Source: an uncultured Alistipes sp.
GTDB taxonomy: Bacteria > Bacteroidota > Bacteroidia > Bacteroidales > Rikenellaceae
Length of the DNA stretch: 64,000 bases
NCBI GenBank assembly: GCA_949283205.1
Contig: CASDSD010000028.1
Location: 1 to 64,000 of the forward strand
Direction of reading: 5' to 3'
The translations under genes were made by a program, and so were the position numbers. The notes under the pieces were generated by a model that was not told the origin of the DNA, searched no databases, and was given only the letters and a program-made list of their open reading frames with translations. Shown piece after piece: positions 37,746 to 46,369 of this stretch; positions within the stretch are counted from its first letter, which is position 1, and each line of letters starts with the position of its first letter.

Positions 37746-37790
37746 TCGGGCCGGTGGCGGCACCGCCTGTGGGGAAATATGGGAAAATGC

Positions 37791-37821
37791 CTTGCCGTTC
37801 GGCGGAAATTGTATAATTTTG
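37791..37821 (+). promoter_or_regulatory. Complete promoter of dnaB
   Basis: CTTG (37791-37794) and TAATTTTG (37814-37821) are separated by 19 bases. The transcript would start about 20 bases before the dnaB ATG. Confidence 0.75.
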
Positions 37822-37846
37822 GAACTTGAAAATCATACCCTTTTTT

Positions 37847-39451
37847 ATGGCAAAGGATTTTACTCCGTCGGCCTCCAACAGGGCCGCTTACGATAAACTG
37901 GCCGACACGCCCGTGGCGGGTGTGGTGCCGCCGCAGGCCGTGGAGCTCGAGGAGACGGTGCTGGGTGCCCTCATGCTGGAGAAGGACAGCATCATCGCCG
38001 TGCAGGAGTACATCACGGCGGACGCCTTCTATACGGAGGAGCATCGGTTGATATACAAGGCCATAGAGTCTCTGTCGGCGGAGCTGAAGCCCATAGACCT
38101 CTATACCGTTACCGAGCGTCTGAAGTCGCGCAAGGAGCTGAAGAAGGTCGGAGGTGCGGCCTATCTGGCACAGCTGACGCAAAAGGTGGGTTCGGCCGCG
38201 AATATCGAGTTCCATGCCAAGATCATAGCCCAGAAATATGTCCAGCGCGAGCTGATACGCTCCGCGACCGAGATACAGCGCCGCTCGTATGACGAGGAGC
38301 AGGATGTGACCGACCTTATCGGGTTCGCCGAGAGCGAGATCTTCAAGGTCGCCGAGGGGCACGTCAAGCGCTCGGTGCAGAATGCCAAGGATATCCTGGC
38401 GAAGGCCCTGGCGCAGATCGAGCAGGCGAGCAAGAATACGAGCGCCTTCAACGGCGTGCCGTCGGGCTTCATGGCCATCGACCGCGTGACGCTGGGGTGG
38501 CAGCCCTCGGACCTTATCATCATCGCGGCGCGCCCGTCGATGGGAAAGACGGCCTTCGTGTTGTCGATGGCGCGCAACATGGCTATAGATTACGAGGCTC
38601 CTGTGGCGTTCTTCTCGCTCGAGATGTCGGCCGTGCAGCTTATGATGCGTCTTATCGTTGCCGAGACGGGCTTGAGCGGCACCGACATAAAGAGCGGGCG
38701 GCTGACGCCCGAGCAGTGGCGGCATCTCGAGAGCGCGACGAAGCCGCTGGGTACGGCCCCCCTGTACATAGACGACACGCCGGCGCTGTCGGTCTTCGAG
38801 TTCCGCTCGAAGGCGCGCCGCCTGAAGATACACAACGACATAAAGATCATCGTCATCGACTACCTGCAGCTGATGACGGGCAACCAGGACTCGAAGGGCA
38901 ACCGCGAGCAGGAGGTGGCCTTCATCTCGCGTACGCTCAAGGCGATAGCCAAGGAGCTGGACGTGCCGATCATCGCCCTGTCGCAGCTGAACCGCTCGAC
39001 CGAGACGCGCGGCGGCTCGAAGCGTCCGCAGCTGTCGGACCTGCGCGAGTCGGGCGCCATCGAGCAGGATGCCGATATCGTGGCCTTCATACACCGCCCC
39101 GAATATTACGGCATCACCACCGACGAGAACGGCATGCCTACGGCGGGTATGGCGGAGATCATCCTGGCCAAGCACCGAAACGGTGCCGTGACGGATGTGA
39201 AGCTGCGCTTCCTGAAGGATCAGGCGCGGTTCGCCGACATGGATGCCGACGAGAACTCGACGGCGGGCGACCCCATGGGCGGCGGCGTCTCGTACAATCA
39301 GATCTCGAGCAGCGCCAACGGCCCCGATGACGGATTCGCCCCGGTGGCGGGCGGTCTGGGCTCGTCAATGTCGGGCAACGAGTTCGGGTTGGATCAGGGA
39401 CCGTTGAATGTGGACCGTCAGCGGCCGTTGACGGATGAGGCGCCCTTCTGA
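37847..39451 (+). CDS. dnaB: Replicative DNA helicase DnaB
   Basis: DnaB unwinds DNA at the fork as a hexamer. The 534-residue protein has the N-terminal collar domain (PPQAVELEETVLGALMLEKD) and the RecA core. Walker A ARPSMGKTAF is near residue 227, and the KIIVIDYLQLM Walker B and QLSDLRESGAIEQDAD arginine-finger region follow. ATG 37847 is preferred over an upstream TTG. No intein is present. The C-terminal 80 residues are glycine/serine-rich and extend beyond the E. coli protein. It lies between comF and comM. Confidence 0.96.
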   Translation: MAKDFTPSASNRAAYDKLADTPVAGVVPPQAVELEETVLGALMLEKDSIIAVQEYITADAFYTEEHRLIYKAIESLSAELKPIDLYTVTERLKSRKELKKVGGAAYLAQLTQKVGSAANIEFHAKIIAQKYVQRELIRSATEIQRRSYDEEQDVTDLIGFAESEIFKVAEGHVKRSVQNAKDILAKALAQIEQASKNTSAFNGVPSGFMAIDRVTLGWQPSDLIIIAARPSMGKTAFVLSMARNMAIDYEAPVAFFSLEMSAVQLMMRLIVAETGLSGTDIKSGRLTPEQWRHLESATKPLGTAPLYIDDTPALSVFEFRSKARRLKIHNDIKIIVIDYLQLMTGNQDSKGNREQEVAFISRTLKAIAKELDVPIIALSQLNRSTETRGGSKRPQLSDLRESGAIEQDADIVAFIHRPEYYGITTDENGMPTAGMAEIILAKHRNGAVTDVKLRFLKDQARFADMDADENSTAGDPMGGGVSYNQISSSANGPDDGFAPVAGGLGSSMSGNEFGLDQGPLNVDRQRPLTDEAPF

Positions 39452-39513
39452 CGTCTCTGCCTGAAGAGGGTCCGGAGACGGAACGGAAATGAAATAAAAT
39501 AAACGGATAACGT

Positions 39514-41046
39514 ATGGTCGTTCGCAGTTTTACGGGTACGGTTATCGGCATCGGCGCCGTGGGTGTGTCGGTGGAGGTTAGCGTCACGGGAGGGGGCCTG
39601 GGCCTCTTTCTTGTGGGGCTGCCCGACAATGCCGTGCGCGAGAGCGAGCAGCGCATACGCTCGGCCTTCGAGAACGGAGGCTTCCGCATGACGGCGCGCA
39701 AGTGCGTTGTGAACCTGGCTCCGGCCGACCTGCGCAAGGAGGGGTCGGGCTTCGATCTGCCCATCGCCGTAGCTATTCTCGCCGCGACGGAGCAGGTGTC
39801 GGCGGAGCGGTTGGCCGATTCTGCCTTTGTGGGGGAGCTGTCGCTCGACGGCGGCGTGCGCGGCGTGCGGGGCGTGCTGCCCATCACGGCCGCGGCGCGC
39901 GAGCAGGGGTTGCGGCGCATATACGTGCCGCGCGAGAATGCCGCCGAGGCGGCCGTGGTGGAGGGTATCGAGGTGCTGGCGGTGGATAGGCTGGCGCAGG
40001 TGGCCGCGTCGCTCAACGGCGCGGAGCGGATCGAGCCCGAACAGCGGCATGCATATGCAGCGGATGAGGAGACTCCCTACGGCGAGGATTTCGCCGACGT
40101 GAAGGGACAGACGTTCGCCAAGCGGGCTCTGGAGATAGCCGCCGCGGGCGGACACAACGTGATAATGATAGGCCCTCCCGGGTCGGGCAAGACGATGCTG
40201 GCGCGGCGCATGCCCTCGATCCTGCCGCCGATGACGGCGGCGGAGGCTCTGGAGACCACCAAGATACACTCCGTGGCGGGAAAGCTGGGCGTATGCCGCG
40301 GGTTGATGATGCACCGTCCGTTCCGGGCGCCGCACCACCTGGCCTCGCCCGTGGCCCTCATAGGCGGCGGGCAGAGTCCGCAGCCGGGGGAGGTGTCGCT
40401 GGCGCATAACGGCGTGCTGTTTCTGGACGAGCTGCCCGAATTCGGGCACAATGTGCTGGAGGTGCTGCGGCAGCCGCTCGAGGACAAGCATATAACCATT
40501 TCGCGTGCGCGCTATGCTGTGGACTATCCGTCGAACTTCACTCTCGTGGCGTCGATGAACCCCTGTCCGTGCGGCTTCTACAACCACCCGACGAAGGAGT
40601 GTACATGCACGCCTTCGGCCGTGCGGCGGTACATGGGACGTATCTCGGGGCCGTTGCTGGACCGTATCGACCTGCATGTTGAGGTTACGCCGGTCTCGCG
40701 CGAGGAGATATCGTCGACGGCGGAGGCCGAGAGCAGCGCCTCGATCCGGCGCCGCGTGATTGCGGCGCGGGAGATACAGTCGGCGCGCTTCGCCGCAACG
40801 GGCATACATACCAATACGATGATGACGCCGGCCATGCTGCGCCGTTTCTGCCCGCTGACGGCGGAGGCGTTGTCGCTGCTCGAACGGGCGATGGACCGGC
40901 TGCGGCTCTCGGCACGGGCCTACGACCGCATCATCAAGGTGTCGCGTACGATCGCCGACCTGGAGGGTGAGGAGAGGATACTTCCGCAGCATGTCTCGGA
41001 GGCGATCTCCTACCGTTCGCTCGACCGCGAGGGGTGGGGGTGCTGA
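39514..41046 (+). CDS. comM: YifB/ComM family AAA ATPase
   Basis: ComM is a hexameric helicase that aids branch migration during transformation in other bacteria. The 510-residue protein has the N-terminal Lon-like fold and Walker A GPPGSGKTMLARRMPSILPP at its core. The HRPFRAPHH motif, LDELPEF Walker B and the C-terminal SARAYDRIIKVSRTIADL magnesium-chelatase-type domain follow. It is 62 bases after dnaB and 88 bases before murG. Confidence 0.93.
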   Translation: MVVRSFTGTVIGIGAVGVSVEVSVTGGGLGLFLVGLPDNAVRESEQRIRSAFENGGFRMTARKCVVNLAPADLRKEGSGFDLPIAVAILAATEQVSAERLADSAFVGELSLDGGVRGVRGVLPITAAAREQGLRRIYVPRENAAEAAVVEGIEVLAVDRLAQVAASLNGAERIEPEQRHAYAADEETPYGEDFADVKGQTFAKRALEIAAAGGHNVIMIGPPGSGKTMLARRMPSILPPMTAAEALETTKIHSVAGKLGVCRGLMMHRPFRAPHHLASPVALIGGGQSPQPGEVSLAHNGVLFLDELPEFGHNVLEVLRQPLEDKHITISRARYAVDYPSNFTLVASMNPCPCGFYNHPTKECTCTPSAVRRYMGRISGPLLDRIDLHVEVTPVSREEISSTAEAESSASIRRRVIAAREIQSARFAATGIHTNTMMTPAMLRRFCPLTAEALSLLERAMDRLRLSARAYDRIIKVSRTIADLEGEERILPQHVSEAISYRSLDREGWGC

Positions 41047-41134
41047 GTGCGATATGGAGTAGAGCCGTCGCGCTGCAGCGGCGGCGGAGCGGCCTGTCCG
41101 CCATGCGGGCAGCCGGTAAACATATGGAAAGAAG

Positions 41135-42235
41135 ATGAAAAAACGTGTTATACTATCGGGCGGCGGCACGGGCGGGCATATCTATCCCGCGGTGGCCGTG
41201 GCCGAGGCCCTGAGGCGCAAGTGGGGCGGCGACGTGGAGTTGCTGTTCGTGGGCGCCGAGGGCAAGATGGAGATGGAGAAGGTGCCGGCGCTGGGCTACC
41301 GCATCGTGGGGCTCCCGATCGCGGGTCTGCAGCGGCGGCTCGATCCGAAGAACCTGCTGGTGCCCTTCAAGGTCGTGCGCAGCGTCGCGGCGGCGCGCGG
41401 CATCATACGCGACTTCTCGGCCGACGTTGTGGCCGGCTTCGGCGGCTATGCCAGCGCGCCCGTGCTGTGGGCGGCGCAGCGCATGGGCGTGCCGACGGTG
41501 ATACAGGAGCAGAACTCCTATGCCGGCGTGACGAACAAGATTCTGGCACGTCGCGCGACGCGCATATGCGTGGCCTATGACGGTATGGAGCGGTTCTTCC
41601 CGGCCGACCGCATCGTCAAGACGGGCAACCCGCTGCGCGGCAGCTTTTCGCGTACGACGGAAAAACGTCCCGAGGCGCTGGAGTATTACGGTCTGCGGGC
41701 AGACCTGCCCGTGGTTATGGTCGTGGGCGGGTCGTTGGGAACGCGCACGCTCAACGAGATGATGAAGGCGTGGGTTGCGACGCTGGGCGACGAGGCCCCG
41801 GTGCAGGTGCTGTGGCAGACGGGAAAATACTACGAGGCGGAGATGCGGGCCTTCCTGGCGGAGCATCCCGTGCGCAACATCTGGCAGGGCGCCTTTATCG
41901 ACCGTATGGATTATGCCTATGAGGTCGCGGACGTGGTGGTGTCGCGCAGCGGCGCCTGCACGGTGTCGGAGTTGTGTCTCGTGGGCAAGCCGGCGATCTT
42001 CGTTCCCTCGCCCAACGTGGCGGAGGATCACCAGACGCGCAATGCCGAGGCATTGGTCGCGCGCGACGCCGCCGTGATGGTTCGCGACGCGGAGGCCGTG
42101 CAGTGCGGCATGGCGCGGGCTCTGGAGCTGCTGAAGGATGGCGGCCGGCTGAAAACGCTGGCACGCAATATCGCCGCGCTGGGTATCCCCGATGCTGCGG
42201 AGCGCGTGGTGCGGCAGATCGAGAAGGTGTGGTAG
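41135..42235 (+). CDS. murG: UDP-GlcNAc transferase MurG
   Basis: MurG adds GlcNAc to lipid I on the inner face of the membrane to make lipid II. The 366-residue protein has the SGGGTGGHIYPAVAVA glycine loop, a central GGSLGTRTLNE segment and the C-terminal SGACTVSE and PNVAEDHQTRNAEAL donor-binding motifs. It opens the distal part of the division/cell-wall cluster, but the genes usually upstream (ftsW, murD) are missing; comM lies there. Confidence 0.96.
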   Translation: MKKRVILSGGGTGGHIYPAVAVAEALRRKWGGDVELLFVGAEGKMEMEKVPALGYRIVGLPIAGLQRRLDPKNLLVPFKVVRSVAAARGIIRDFSADVVAGFGGYASAPVLWAAQRMGVPTVIQEQNSYAGVTNKILARRATRICVAYDGMERFFPADRIVKTGNPLRGSFSRTTEKRPEALEYYGLRADLPVVMVVGGSLGTRTLNEMMKAWVATLGDEAPVQVLWQTGKYYEAEMRAFLAEHPVRNIWQGAFIDRMDYAYEVADVVVSRSGACTVSELCLVGKPAIFVPSPNVAEDHQTRNAEALVARDAAVMVRDAEAVQCGMARALELLKDGGRLKTLARNIAALGIPDAAERVVRQIEKVW

Positions 42236-42269
42236 ATGGTGTGAAATATTTTATATATCGGTTATTGGA

Positions 42270-43655
42270 ATGAAACGTTATCCCAACATATATTTCCTCG
42301 GTATCGGGGGTATCGGCATGAGCGCCCTGGCGCGGTATTTCCTGCACGAGGGTTGCCGCGTGGCGGGTTACGACCGCACGGAGTCGCACCTGACGGACGA
42401 GCTGGCGCGCGAAGGGGCCGTCATAACCTATGAGGACGGCGTGGAGAATATCCCGGAGGCGTTCCGCGACCCGTCGACGACGATGGCGGTCTATACGCCT
42501 GCGGTGCCGCACGACCACCCGCAGATGCGGTTCTTCGCCGAGGGAGGGTTCCTTCTGGAGAAGCGGTCGCAGATGCTGGGCCACCTCTCGGAGGGCAAGT
42601 ATGTGATGGCCGTCGCGGGTACGCACGGCAAGACCACCACCTCGACTCTCATCGCATGGATCAACCGTGCGGCGACGGGGGGCGGCAGCGCCTTCCTGGG
42701 CGGCATCTCGAAAAACTTTGCGGGCAACCTGGTTCTCGGCACCGGTGACCGGCTGGCCGTCGAGGCGGACGAGTTCGACCGTTCGTTTCTGCGGCTGCGG
42801 CCCGACGTGGCGGTCATAACGTCCGTCGCGCCCGACCACCTCGACATATACGGTACGTTCGAGGCCGTGCGCGAGGCCTTCGGGCAGTTCGCGGGGCTTG
42901 TCAAGCCCGGCGGACACATAGTCCTCAAGCGGGGTGTCGATATCGCCCTGCCGACGGAGGGTGTGGCCGTATGGCGTTACTCGTGCGAGGAGCCGTGCGA
43001 CTTCCATGCCGTGAACCTGCGGCGGGCCGAGGGCGGATATTACGATTACGACATCGTGACGCCGTCGGGCGTTGTCGAGGGGTGCCGTACGGGCGTCCCG
43101 GGATGGGTCAATGTCGAGAATTCGGTTGCGGCGACAGCGGCCGTATGGTGCGCCTCGCAGGCGCGGGGCGAAGCCTTCGACCACGATGCGGTGCGCCGCG
43201 CGCTGGCCTCGTTCGAGGGTGTGAAGCGGCGCTTCGAGTTCTATGTCAACACGCCGCGTCAGGTATATATGGACGACTATGCCCACCATCCCGAGGAGCT
43301 GGAGGCGACGCTGCGGTCGGTGCGCGGGATGTTCCCCGGGCGCAAGGTGACGGCGGTGTTCCAGCCCCACCTCTACACCCGCACGCGCGACCTGTGCGAC
43401 GGGTTTGCGGCGGCGTTGTCGCACGCCGACGAGGCTGTGCTGCTGCCGATATATCCGGCGCGCGAGGAGCCTATCGCCGGGGTGACGTCGCAGATGATTG
43501 CTGACCGTATTACGGTGCCGTGTTCGATGACCGACCGCGAACATCTGGCTTCGTGGCTCGCGGCGGCCGATACGGATGTGGTCGTTACATTCGGGGCGGG
43601 CAACATCGATGCCTGCTGCGAGTCGGTTGCGGAGGTCTTGCGACGTAAGGGTTGA
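42270..43655 (+). CDS. murC: UDP-N-acetylmuramate-L-alanine ligase
   Basis: MurC adds L-alanine to UDP-MurNAc in the cytoplasm. The 461-residue protein has FLGIGGIGMSALARYF at the N-terminus, the P-loop AGTHGKTTTS, and the C-terminal DDYAHHPEEL. ATG 42270 is chosen, since the open frame upstream is inside murG. It is 34 bases after murG and 26 bases before ftsQ. Confidence 0.96.
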   Translation: MKRYPNIYFLGIGGIGMSALARYFLHEGCRVAGYDRTESHLTDELAREGAVITYEDGVENIPEAFRDPSTTMAVYTPAVPHDHPQMRFFAEGGFLLEKRSQMLGHLSEGKYVMAVAGTHGKTTTSTLIAWINRAATGGGSAFLGGISKNFAGNLVLGTGDRLAVEADEFDRSFLRLRPDVAVITSVAPDHLDIYGTFEAVREAFGQFAGLVKPGGHIVLKRGVDIALPTEGVAVWRYSCEEPCDFHAVNLRRAEGGYYDYDIVTPSGVVEGCRTGVPGWVNVENSVAATAAVWCASQARGEAFDHDAVRRALASFEGVKRRFEFYVNTPRQVYMDDYAHHPEELEATLRSVRGMFPGRKVTAVFQPHLYTRTRDLCDGFAAALSHADEAVLLPIYPAREEPIAGVTSQMIADRITVPCSMTDREHLASWLAAADTDVVVTFGAGNIDACCESVAEVLRRKG

Positions 43656-43681
43656 TACTGGAAAGAGACGATGACCGGAGG

Positions 43682-44776
43682 ATGCGCAGATTGTTGAAAA
43701 TAGGCTTGACGCTGCTTTTGTGGGCGCTCGTGGCAGGGTTCGTGATCTACTTCAGCCACAGGGCCGAGGTGCATCGTGCCGCGACGACGGTTCGCTCGCT
43801 GGAGATCGTCGTCGAGGACAGCGTGCGCAACGAATCTCTGGTCACGGGAGAACTGGTGCGCAGCTGGATCGCGCGCGGCAAAATCGCCACCGTGGGCGTG
43901 CCGCTGGACCAGGTCGACCTGGCCGGCATCGAACGCGTCGTGCGGCAGAAGGGCTTTGTCGACCGCGTGAGCGCCTATGTCTCGTATGACGGCGTGCTGC
44001 GTGTGGAGGTTACGCAGCGGCGGCCCGCATTGCGGCTGCGCGTGGACGGCTACGACAGCTATGTCACGGCCGACGGCTTCGTCTTCCCGGCGCCGGCGCT
44101 GACGGCGGTCTATGTTCCTGTGGTTACGGGCGGTTACAAGCCTCCCGTGCCGGCGCAGTATGTAGGATATGCGGAGGAGTACATATCCTCGCTGATCGAG
44201 CAGTCGGAGGCGCGTATCGTGGAGCTGCAGCACGAGAAGGTTCCCTTTTTCGAGAAGGATAAGGAGATAGCCGATTCGGTGCGTGCGGTGCGCCGCATGC
44301 TCATCAAGAAGGGGCTTTTCGAGAGCCACGACAACTTCGACAAGCGGGTTGCGGCCCTGCGTGCGCACAAGGCCGACCTGCGGCGCAAATACCGCTACGA
44401 GGAGCGCGAAAACGAGCGCCGTATCGAGGAGGTGACGGCGCGTCAGGATGCCGAGCGCGAGAATCAAAAAAAGTTACGTAAAAGGTATGAAGATTTCCTC
44501 AAACTGATTAACTTTGTAAAATATATAGAGGAAGACTCCTTCTGGCGTGCCGAAATCGTGCAGATCGTTGCCGTAACCATCGGCAACGGCGATCTGGAGG
44601 TCGAGCTGATACCCCGCACGGGCGACCATACGGTGCTCTTCGGGGCGATAGAGGATGTGGAGGAGAAGTTTGACAGACTGCTGGCATTCTACGAGAACGG
44701 CCTGGGCAACATCGGGTGGGAGAACTATCGTACCATATCGGTGAAGTACAAGGGCCAGGTGGTGTGCCGCAAATAG
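43682..44776 (+). CDS. ftsQ: Cell division protein FtsQ with charged helical insertion
   Basis: FtsQ is an inner-membrane division protein. The 364-residue product has a single membrane segment (residues 5-23), a POTRA-like part (about 35-110) and a beta domain. In Bacteroidota relatives the beta domain continues directly into the DxFW.AEIVQI segment. Here about 120 residues, roughly 155-277, intervene. They are rich in Glu, Lys, Arg and Ala and look alpha-helical or coiled-coil (KYRYEERENERRIEEVTAR and others). After that the normal FWRAEIVQIVAVTI, GDHTVLFG, GLGNIGWENY and YKGQVVCRK features resume. The TTG at 43652 is possible but the ATG fits the family. It lies between murC and ftsA. Confidence 0.88.
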   Translation: MRRLLKIGLTLLLWALVAGFVIYFSHRAEVHRAATTVRSLEIVVEDSVRNESLVTGELVRSWIARGKIATVGVPLDQVDLAGIERVVRQKGFVDRVSAYVSYDGVLRVEVTQRRPALRLRVDGYDSYVTADGFVFPAPALTAVYVPVVTGGYKPPVPAQYVGYAEEYISSLIEQSEARIVELQHEKVPFFEKDKEIADSVRAVRRMLIKKGLFESHDNFDKRVAALRAHKADLRRKYRYEERENERRIEEVTARQDAERENQKKLRKRYEDFLKLINFVKYIEEDSFWRAEIVQIVAVTIGNGDLEVELIPRTGDHTVLFGAIEDVEEKFDRLLAFYENGLGNIGWENYRTISVKYKGQVVCRK

Positions 44777-44842
44777 ATATGCGGCCGGCGCGGCGTGTGC
44801 GCGTCGGGCGTGGCGCGGTTGACAATTAACAAGAAGAGCATA

Positions 44843-46354
44843 GTGGACAAGGTGGACAAGAAGAGTTACGTTATAGCTGTCGATATAGGTTCGTCGAATG
44901 TGGTCATAGCCGTCGGGACTATGGCCGAGGGCGGAGTGATGAATATCGAGACGGTGGTTTCGGAGCCTACGGAGGGCGGCGTATCGGCCGGCATGGTCGA
45001 CAACAGCAAGTCGGTGGGCATGGCGCTGCGCCGTGCGCGCGAGCGTGCCGAGAAGGATGCCGGCATCACCATCACCGACGCCTATGTCGGTATCTCGGGC
45101 AAGTTCGTACGCAGCGCGCGGTATGTGGACCATGTCTTCGTCGAGGATGTGGACAACTGCATCTCGCAGCGTGACGTGAACGCCCTCATGGAGCGTATGC
45201 GCAACGTGAAGGCGGCCGACGGCGAGATCATCATGGATCTCTTCCCCATAAGCTACCGCGGCGATACGGGCGTCGAGATGAAGAACCCGGTGGGATGTTA
45301 CAGCAAGCAGCTCTCGTCGACCTACAACTTCATTCTCTGCGAGCATATGGCCAAGGATCGTCTGCGCCGGGTCTTTCTCGATGCGGGCATCAAGATCAAG
45401 GGGCTGTTCGCCAATGCGGCTGTGGTTGCCGACTCGGTGGTCTCGACCGACGAGAAGGAGGAGGGCGTGGCCGTTGTCGATATCGGCGGCGGCGTCACCG
45501 ACGTGGCGATATATTACGGGGGCGTGCTGCGGCATATCGTATCGATACCCATAGGCGGTTCGGCCGTAAACAGCGATATCCGTGCCTACGGCATCCCCGA
45601 GAAGGTTGTTGAGAAACTCAAGACGCGGTTCGGGTCGGCCGTTGTGGACCTTACGCCGGACGAGATAATCCAGGTGCGCAACAGCAGCCGTTCGCTCAAG
45701 CCCTACCTGCGGCTCAACGTGGCGGCGGTGATCGAGGCGCGCATGACCGACATTGCGGAGTATGTGTGGAACGAGATACGCGATGCGGGCTTTGCGAAGA
45801 AGCTCGCGGCGGGCATCGTCCTCACGGGCGGCGGCGCGGCGCTGAAGAATGTGGACGAGCTGTTCCACCGTGTCACGGGCCAGGAGGTGCGCGTTGCGTG
45901 CGCCGAGATGGGTGTTGCCACGGAGTCGCTCGAGAAGGTGGCATCGCCGGCCTCGACGCTTGCGGTGTCGATACTTATCAACGGAGCGCAGATGGGGGCA
46001 TGCCCCGTAAGTGTGGTGCGCGCGGAGGAGCCGGCGCGCAAGGCTGCGGAACCTGCCGTGGAGACGAAGCCGCTGACGGTGAACGAGCGTTACGGCGCGC
46101 CTGCGGAGGAGGGCCGGAGCGGCGCGACGGCGAAGGGTGTCGGCGTGTCTGCGGAGCCGGAGAAACCGGTGCCGCCGGTGAAGGGACCGGAGCCTGTGGA
46201 CAAGGGCAGGAAGGATCTCGACGACGATGATGATGAGGACGATATAGATTCCAACGAGGGCGGATGGTTCTCGCGCCTGCGCGAGAAGGCACGCCGCGCC
46301 TTCGACGAGGCGTTCAAGAATCCCGACGAGGGGGATGACGGCGACGATTATTAA
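44843..46354 (+). CDS. ftsA: Cell division protein FtsA
   Basis: FtsA is an actin-like ATPase that anchors FtsZ to the membrane. The 503-residue protein has the phosphate loops (YVIAVDIGSSNVVIAVG and VVDIGGGVTDVAI) and GIVLTGGGAALKN near residue 320. An acidic, proline-rich linker lies before the C-terminal amphipathic helix (FSRLREKARRAFDEAF). There is no ATG in a sensible place. GTG 44843 gives MDKVDKKSY and is preferred; TTG 44819 is the alternative. ftsZ follows after 15 bases. Confidence 0.93.
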   Translation: MDKVDKKSYVIAVDIGSSNVVIAVGTMAEGGVMNIETVVSEPTEGGVSAGMVDNSKSVGMALRRARERAEKDAGITITDAYVGISGKFVRSARYVDHVFVEDVDNCISQRDVNALMERMRNVKAADGEIIMDLFPISYRGDTGVEMKNPVGCYSKQLSSTYNFILCEHMAKDRLRRVFLDAGIKIKGLFANAAVVADSVVSTDEKEEGVAVVDIGGGVTDVAIYYGGVLRHIVSIPIGGSAVNSDIRAYGIPEKVVEKLKTRFGSAVVDLTPDEIIQVRNSSRSLKPYLRLNVAAVIEARMTDIAEYVWNEIRDAGFAKKLAAGIVLTGGGAALKNVDELFHRVTGQEVRVACAEMGVATESLEKVASPASTLAVSILINGAQMGACPVSVVRAEEPARKAAEPAVETKPLTVNERYGAPAEEGRSGATAKGVGVSAEPEKPVPPVKGPEPVDKGRKDLDDDDDEDDIDSNEGGWFSRLREKARRAFDEAFKNPDEGDDGDDY

Positions 46355-46369
46355 TGAAAGGGATTTACA

